Part shown: positions 7,122 through 10,189 of the stretch, one piece after another
Position numbering within the stretch: the first letter of the stretch is position 1
Layout of the letters: every line of letters begins with the position of its first letter
Origin: Sodaliphilus sp050873765
Lineage (GTDB): Bacteria > Bacteroidota > Bacteroidia > Bacteroidales > Muribaculaceae
Length of the DNA: 10,189 nucleotides
Assembly: GCA_050873765.1 (NCBI GenBank)
Contig: JBNMJK010000084.1
Span: forward strand, 1 to 10,189
Direction: 5' to 3'
Notes under the pieces: generated by a model
What the model was told of the DNA's origin: nothing
The model's database searches: none
The model's input: only the letters and a program-made list of their open reading frames with translations
Program-made: the position numbers and the translations under genes

Positions 7122-7394
7122 ATGAATAAAATAGAACTTATCCAAGGCGTGGCTATGGAAGCCAGCATCAGCAAAACACAGGCAAAAGCTGCCATCGACG
7201 CAGCCATAAAAGTGATGACGGGCGCACTGGCGAAAGGCGACAAAGTGGCCATCGCAGGCTTCGGCACGCTCTCGGTGCAGGAAAAGGCACAGCGCCAAGG
7301 CGTGAAGCCCTCCACAGGCGAGAAAATCATCATTCCGGCAAAGAAGGTGGTGAAGTTTAAGTCGGGCACCGAACTCGCCTCAAAAGTGAAATGA
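7122..7394 (+). CDS. HU family DNA-binding nucleoid protein
   Basis: A 90-residue protein, the standard length for HU, expected to bind and bend DNA as a dimer in the nucleoid. The N-terminal helices (MNKIELIQGVAMEASISKTQ, then AKAAIDAAI) match the HU dimerisation region. GFGTL (46-50) leads into the beta-arm, and the tip holds RQGVKPSTGE with the conserved intercalating Pro63. The end VVKFKSGTELASKVK is the usual C-terminal helix. The frame is open 15 codons further upstream, but ATG 7122 restores the family length and follows the promoter. Its stop lies 126 nt before pnp, which has its own promoter. No strong terminator is seen in that gap, so some read-through into pnp is possible. Confidence 0.95.
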   Translation: MNKIELIQGVAMEASISKTQAKAAIDAAIKVMTGALAKGDKVAIAGFGTLSVQEKAQRQGVKPSTGEKIIIPAKKVVKFKSGTELASKVK

Positions 7395-7458
7395 ATTTTG
7401 AAAACTTCAAGAATTGTGCAACCCCAGAATTTTTCACATTAAAAACGTAGCTATATCG

Positions 7459-7489
7459 TTGGAAATGTGAAAAATAATTATTATCTTTG
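7459..7489 (+). promoter_or_regulatory. Promoter of pnp
   Basis: TTG at 7459-7461, a 20-nt spacer and TATCTTTG at 7482-7489 match the Bacteroidetes promoter form, with the same spacing as the HU promoter. The start of transcription would be near 7494-7497, giving a leader of only about 25 nt. This rules out the in-frame ATG at 7467 as translation start and leaves no room for a long RNase III-type leader hairpin like that of E. coli pnp. Confidence 0.8.
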
Positions 7490-7520
7490 CCCGATTTTTA
7501 CACAGAATAACAAAAAATTT

Positions 7521-9761
7521 ATGTTTACACCTACTAAAAAAACCATCGTACTGGGTGACGGACGTGAGATCACCCTCGAAACAGGTAAGCTTGCCAAGCA
7601 AGCCGATGGAGCGGTTGAACTGCGCATGGGCAACACAATGCTCCTTGCCACAGTGGTTTCGGCTAAAGAAGCCGAAGAAGGAGCCGACTTTATGCCCCTT
7701 CAAGTTGAATACAAAGAGAAGTACTCGGCTTTTGGCCGTTATCCTGGTGGCTTCACCAAGCGTGAAGGCCGTCCTTCTGATTATGAAATCCTTACTGCAC
7801 GACTGGTTGACCGTGTGTTGCGTCCTCTCTTCCCAAGCAACTATCACGCCAACACTATCGTGACCGTGACCCTCTTCTCGAGCGACGGCAAAGATCAGCC
7901 CGATGCGCTCGCAGGTCTTGCTGCCTCGGCAGCCATCGCTGTGAGCGATGTGCCTTTCGAGGAGCCTATTGCCGAGGTGCGCGTGGCGCGCATTGGTGGC
8001 GAATTCGTCATCGACCCAACCTTCGAACAGCTGAAAGATGCAGATATGGAACTGATGGTAGGTGCAACTTACGACAATATTATGATGGTTGAAGGCGAGA
8101 TGGACGAAGTGAGCGAAGACGACCTCATTGCGGCTCTGAAAGCAGCGCACAACGCTATCAAGCCTATGTGCGTGGCGCAAAAGGAACTCGCTGCCGAGCT
8201 TGGCGTGACTAAGCGCGAATATTGCCACGAGACCAACGACGAGGAGCTTCACCAGCGCATGCGCGCCGAAGTGTATCCAAAGTGCTACGCTGTGGCCAAG
8301 GCTGGATGCGCCGACAAGCAGTGGCGCAACGAGTCGTTCCAAAAGGCCTTCGACGAATTTGTTGAAACCATTCCTGAAGAAGAGCGCGAAGAAAAAGCCA
8401 TGATGGTGAAGCGCTACTTCGACGAAATTCAGCGCGATGCTGTGCGCCGCTGCATTCTCGATGAGGGATTGCGCCTCGATGGCCGTAAGACCACCGAGAT
8501 CCGCCCAATCACTTGCTGGCCCGACTATCTGCCCGGCCCTCACGGATCGGCAGTGTTCACCCGTGGCGAAACCCAGGCTCTTGCCACTTGCACCCTCGGC
8601 ACCAAGCTCGATGAAAAGCTCGTTGACGATGTGCTCTACCGCGGCAATGAGCGCTTCCTCCTGCACTACAACTTCCCCGGCTTCTCCACTGGCGAGCCAA
8701 AGGCCGGACGCGGCATCAGCCGTCGTGAAATTGGTCACGGCAACCTTGCACACCGCGCCCTCAAGCGTATGATCCCCGACGATCTCCCCTACACTGTGCG
8801 CATCGTGAGCGACATTCTTGAATCAAACGGTTCATCGTCGATGGCCACTGTGTGCGCTGGCTGCATGGCACTGCTCGATGCTGGTGTGAAGATGAAAAAA
8901 CCTGTGGCTGGTATTGCTATGGGCCTTATCACCGATGAGGGCAACGTGAAGCACGCTGTGCTTAGCGACATTCTTGGCGATGAAGACCACTTGGGCGATA
9001 TGGACTTCAAGGTGACCGGTACTGCCGACGGCATCACCGCCACCCAGATGGATATCAAGTGCGATGGTCTGCCCTACGAAATTCTTGAGCAGGCTCTCCG
9101 CCAGGCTAAAGAAGGACGCCTGCATATCCTCAAGCTCATCAACGAGGCAATTCCTGCTCCACGCGAAGACTACAAGCCTCATGTGCCACGCATCGTTCAC
9201 ATGACCGTAGATAAGGAATTCATTGGCGCAATCATCGGCAAGGGTGGCGAAGTGATTCAAGCTATCCAGGAAGAGACTGGTGCCACTGTCACTATCGACG
9301 AAATCGACGGTAAAGGCGAAATCGACATCAGCGCTCCAGAAAAGGACAAGATCGACGCTGCTATCGCCCGCATTAAAATCATCACAGCCGTTCCTGAAGT
9401 AGATAAGGTGTACACCGGCAAGGTGCGCAGCATTCTCGACTTCGGTGCATTCGTGGAATTTATGCCCGGACGCGATGGTCTGCTCCACATCAGCGAAATC
9501 AGCTGGAACCGCCTCGAAAATATGGAGGCAAGCGGTCTGAAAGAAGGCGACGAAGTGCAAGTGAAGCTCATCGAAATCGACAAGAAGACTGGCAAGTTCC
9601 GCCTCAGCATGCGTGCGCTCCAGGAAAAGCCTGAAGGCTACGTAGAGGAGAAGAGAGAGCGCCGTCCTCGCCGTGAGGGCGACCGCGGACCACGCCGCGA
9701 TGGTGGCAACCGTGGCCCACGCCGTGAAGGTGGCAACAACCGTGGCCCACGTCACGAGTAA
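7521..9761 (+). CDS. pnp: Polyribonucleotide nucleotidyltransferase (PNPase)
   Basis: A 746-residue enzyme that degrades RNA 3' to 5' by phosphorolysis and can add tails in reverse; it works as a cytoplasmic trimer. Domains in order: first RNase PH core (about 10-145) with the KREGRPSDYE loop, helical linker (about 235-315), second RNase PH core (about 325-540), KH domain (about 555-620) with IIGKGGEVI (573-576), and S1 domain (about 625-698). Catalytic features are intact: R401-R402 in GISRREIGHG, phosphate-binding S438-S439-S440 in NGSSSMA, and the acidic pair D487 and D493 in LGDEDHLGDMD. The last ~45 residues form an Arg/Gly-rich basic tail with nine-residue repeats, probably adding RNA affinity. 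The ATG at 7521 is chosen over 7467 because the promoter -7 box lies between them and MFTPTKKTIVLGDGREI fits the family start. A strong terminator follows, so pnp is probably monocistronic or read with HU. Confidence 0.98.
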   Translation: MFTPTKKTIVLGDGREITLETGKLAKQADGAVELRMGNTMLLATVVSAKEAEEGADFMPLQVEYKEKYSAFGRYPGGFTKREGRPSDYEILTARLVDRVLRPLFPSNYHANTIVTVTLFSSDGKDQPDALAGLAASAAIAVSDVPFEEPIAEVRVARIGGEFVIDPTFEQLKDADMELMVGATYDNIMMVEGEMDEVSEDDLIAALKAAHNAIKPMCVAQKELAAELGVTKREYCHETNDEELHQRMRAEVYPKCYAVAKAGCADKQWRNESFQKAFDEFVETIPEEEREEKAMMVKRYFDEIQRDAVRRCILDEGLRLDGRKTTEIRPITCWPDYLPGPHGSAVFTRGETQALATCTLGTKLDEKLVDDVLYRGNERFLLHYNFPGFSTGEPKAGRGISRREIGHGNLAHRALKRMIPDDLPYTVRIVSDILESNGSSSMATVCAGCMALLDAGVKMKKPVAGIAMGLITDEGNVKHAVLSDILGDEDHLGDMDFKVTGTADGITATQMDIKCDGLPYEILEQALRQAKEGRLHILKLINEAIPAPREDYKPHVPRIVHMTVDKEFIGAIIGKGGEVIQAIQEETGATVTIDEIDGKGEIDISAPEKDKIDAAIARIKIITAVPEVDKVYTGKVRSILDFGAFVEFMPGRDGLLHISEISWNRLENMEASGLKEGDEVQVKLIEIDKKTGKFRLSMRALQEKPEGYVEEKRERRPRREGDRGPRRDGGNRGPRREGGNNRGPRHE
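9684..9758 (+). repeat. 27-nt coding repeats in pnp tail
   Basis: Two 27-nt units (9684-9710 and 9711-9737) encode RGPRRDGGN and RGPRREGGN. An extra Asn codon and a partial third copy (9741-9758, RGPRHE) follow. The units differ mostly at third codon positions, so the repeat has been kept at protein level. It forms an Arg/Gly-rich, low-complexity end likely to bind RNA. Confidence 0.85.
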
Positions 9762-9815
9762 TCTCCGCAAGCATTTCCGTGTAGATTACACAATACACAC
9801 ATTCTATAAAACCTG

Positions 9816-9848
9816 AAAATGGGAGCCTATTCACTGGCTCCCATTTTT
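9816..9848 (+). terminator. Rho-independent terminator of pnp
   Basis: A perfect 12-bp stem (arms 9816-9827 and 9836-9847, GC-rich core gggagcc, 8-nt loop) ends in TTTTT, followed by atttt. It lies 55 nt after the pnp stop. The A-run before the left arm means it could also stop minus-strand transcripts. Confidence 0.88.
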
Positions 9849-9861
9849 ATTTTCCCCCATT

Positions 9862-10189
9862 AGCGCACCTTTATGCACCGCCACTACCATAGACTGACGC
9901 AACAAGGCAAAGCAAGAGCACTAAAAAAGTCCCCATTTTTCAGAGGCGAGACTGAAAATCCTTACAATTTATAACCGTTTACCAAGGGCTGCGTGTTTAA
10001 TAGATATGGCATATTTATGGATATGGCATCGGAGATGCCTTGTTATGGTTAACACCATGCAAGCGCAGCGCAGCTTGGTGTAGGTGATGTCAGCGGACAA
10101 GAGCCTCGGAGAGGGTCGGTTGTAGTTACACGATGCAAAGATGCGATTATATCATATACTTTTAACAATTGAGGCGCTTTCACCACAAC
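9862..10189. other. Gene-free structured region after pnp
   Basis: No convincing gene is visible in this stretch of about 330 bp. It holds several short inverted repeats: ttttcag/ctgaaaa (9937-9958), ggcatc-gga-gatgcc (10025-10039), tgtta/taaca (10041-10054) overlapping atggt/accat (10045-10058), acacc..aagc/gcttggtgt with a 4-nt bulge (10052-10081), cctc-gga-gagg (10104-10114) and tgta-gt-taca (10121-10130). The 10-mer gatatggcat occurs at 10003-10012 and 10020-10029. The density of hairpins fits a non-coding RNA or an interspersed intergenic repeat. It matches no RNA family I can recognise by eye. The right-hand edge of the window cuts whatever follows. Confidence 0.45.
10136..10168 (-). 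promoter_or_regulatory. Weak candidate minus-strand promoter
   Basis: On the minus strand TTG (10168-10166) is followed after 22 nt by CATCTTTG (10143-10136), one base from TAnnTTTG. The spacer is 2 nt longer than in the HU and pnp promoters here. If used, it would transcribe leftwards through the hairpin-rich region towards the pnp terminator hairpin. Confidence 0.2.

Noticed and set aside
7395..7458. Possible terminator after the HU gene
   Set aside because: Only a 5-bp ttgaa/ttcaa repeat without a following T-run is seen; too weak for a terminator.
7434..8753. 439-codon open frame on the minus strand opposite pnp (and another of 312 codons at 8832-9770)
   Set aside because: Both mirror the codon bias of pnp, whose full domain structure is intact; their translations show no family features.
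9969..10058. 29-codon minus-strand frame in the region after pnp
   Set aside because: It overlaps several hairpins and has no recognisable features. Its length is not beyond chance, so I do not call it a gene.

Overview
The window looks like chromosomal DNA from a member of the order Bacteroidales; the family is not resolved (Prevotellaceae or Muribaculaceae would both fit). Several signs agree. The two best promoters match the Bacteroidetes form (TTTG or TTG, a 20-nt spacer, then TAnnTTTG). Starts are preceded by A-rich sequence rather than Shine-Dalgarno sites. A signal-peptide-bearing Dcp-type M3 peptidase, a pair of rhomboids next to an EEP-family protein, and an AAA ATPase ending in IPLYLFGFLY are also typical of that phylum.

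Left part (1-1730, accessory in character): the 3' end of an HNH endonuclease gene runs in from the left edge. It is followed by three CACTTTT/AAAAGTG palindromes spaced 33 bp apart, then a stand-alone AAA-type ATPase gene on the plus strand that is visibly more AT-rich than the genes to its right. A strong bidirectional hairpin and an 11-unit TCTAA heptamer/octamer array lie between this gene and the convergent minus-strand block.

Middle (1735-6843, minus strand): transcription runs from right to left through rhomboid protease A, rhomboid protease B (14-nt overlap), a membrane-anchored endonuclease/exonuclease/phosphatase protein (38-nt gap) and a secreted dipeptidyl carboxypeptidase (about 108-nt gap, so possibly separately expressed). 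All four products act at or beyond the inner membrane.

Right part (6844-10189, plus strand): a divergent intergenic region carries a clear promoter for an HU-family nucleoid protein. It is followed by polynucleotide phosphorylase (pnp), which has its own promoter, a KH-S1 RNA-binding end, an Arg/Gly-rich repeat tail and a strong terminator. The last 340 bp hold no convincing gene but contain several short hairpins and direct repeats, and could be a small RNA locus or an interspersed intergenic repeat.

Most of the window is ordinary housekeeping sequence. The parts worth a second look are non-coding: the phased palindromes before the ATPase, the TCTAA array, the possible alternative folds in the rhomboid leader, and the structured tail after pnp.
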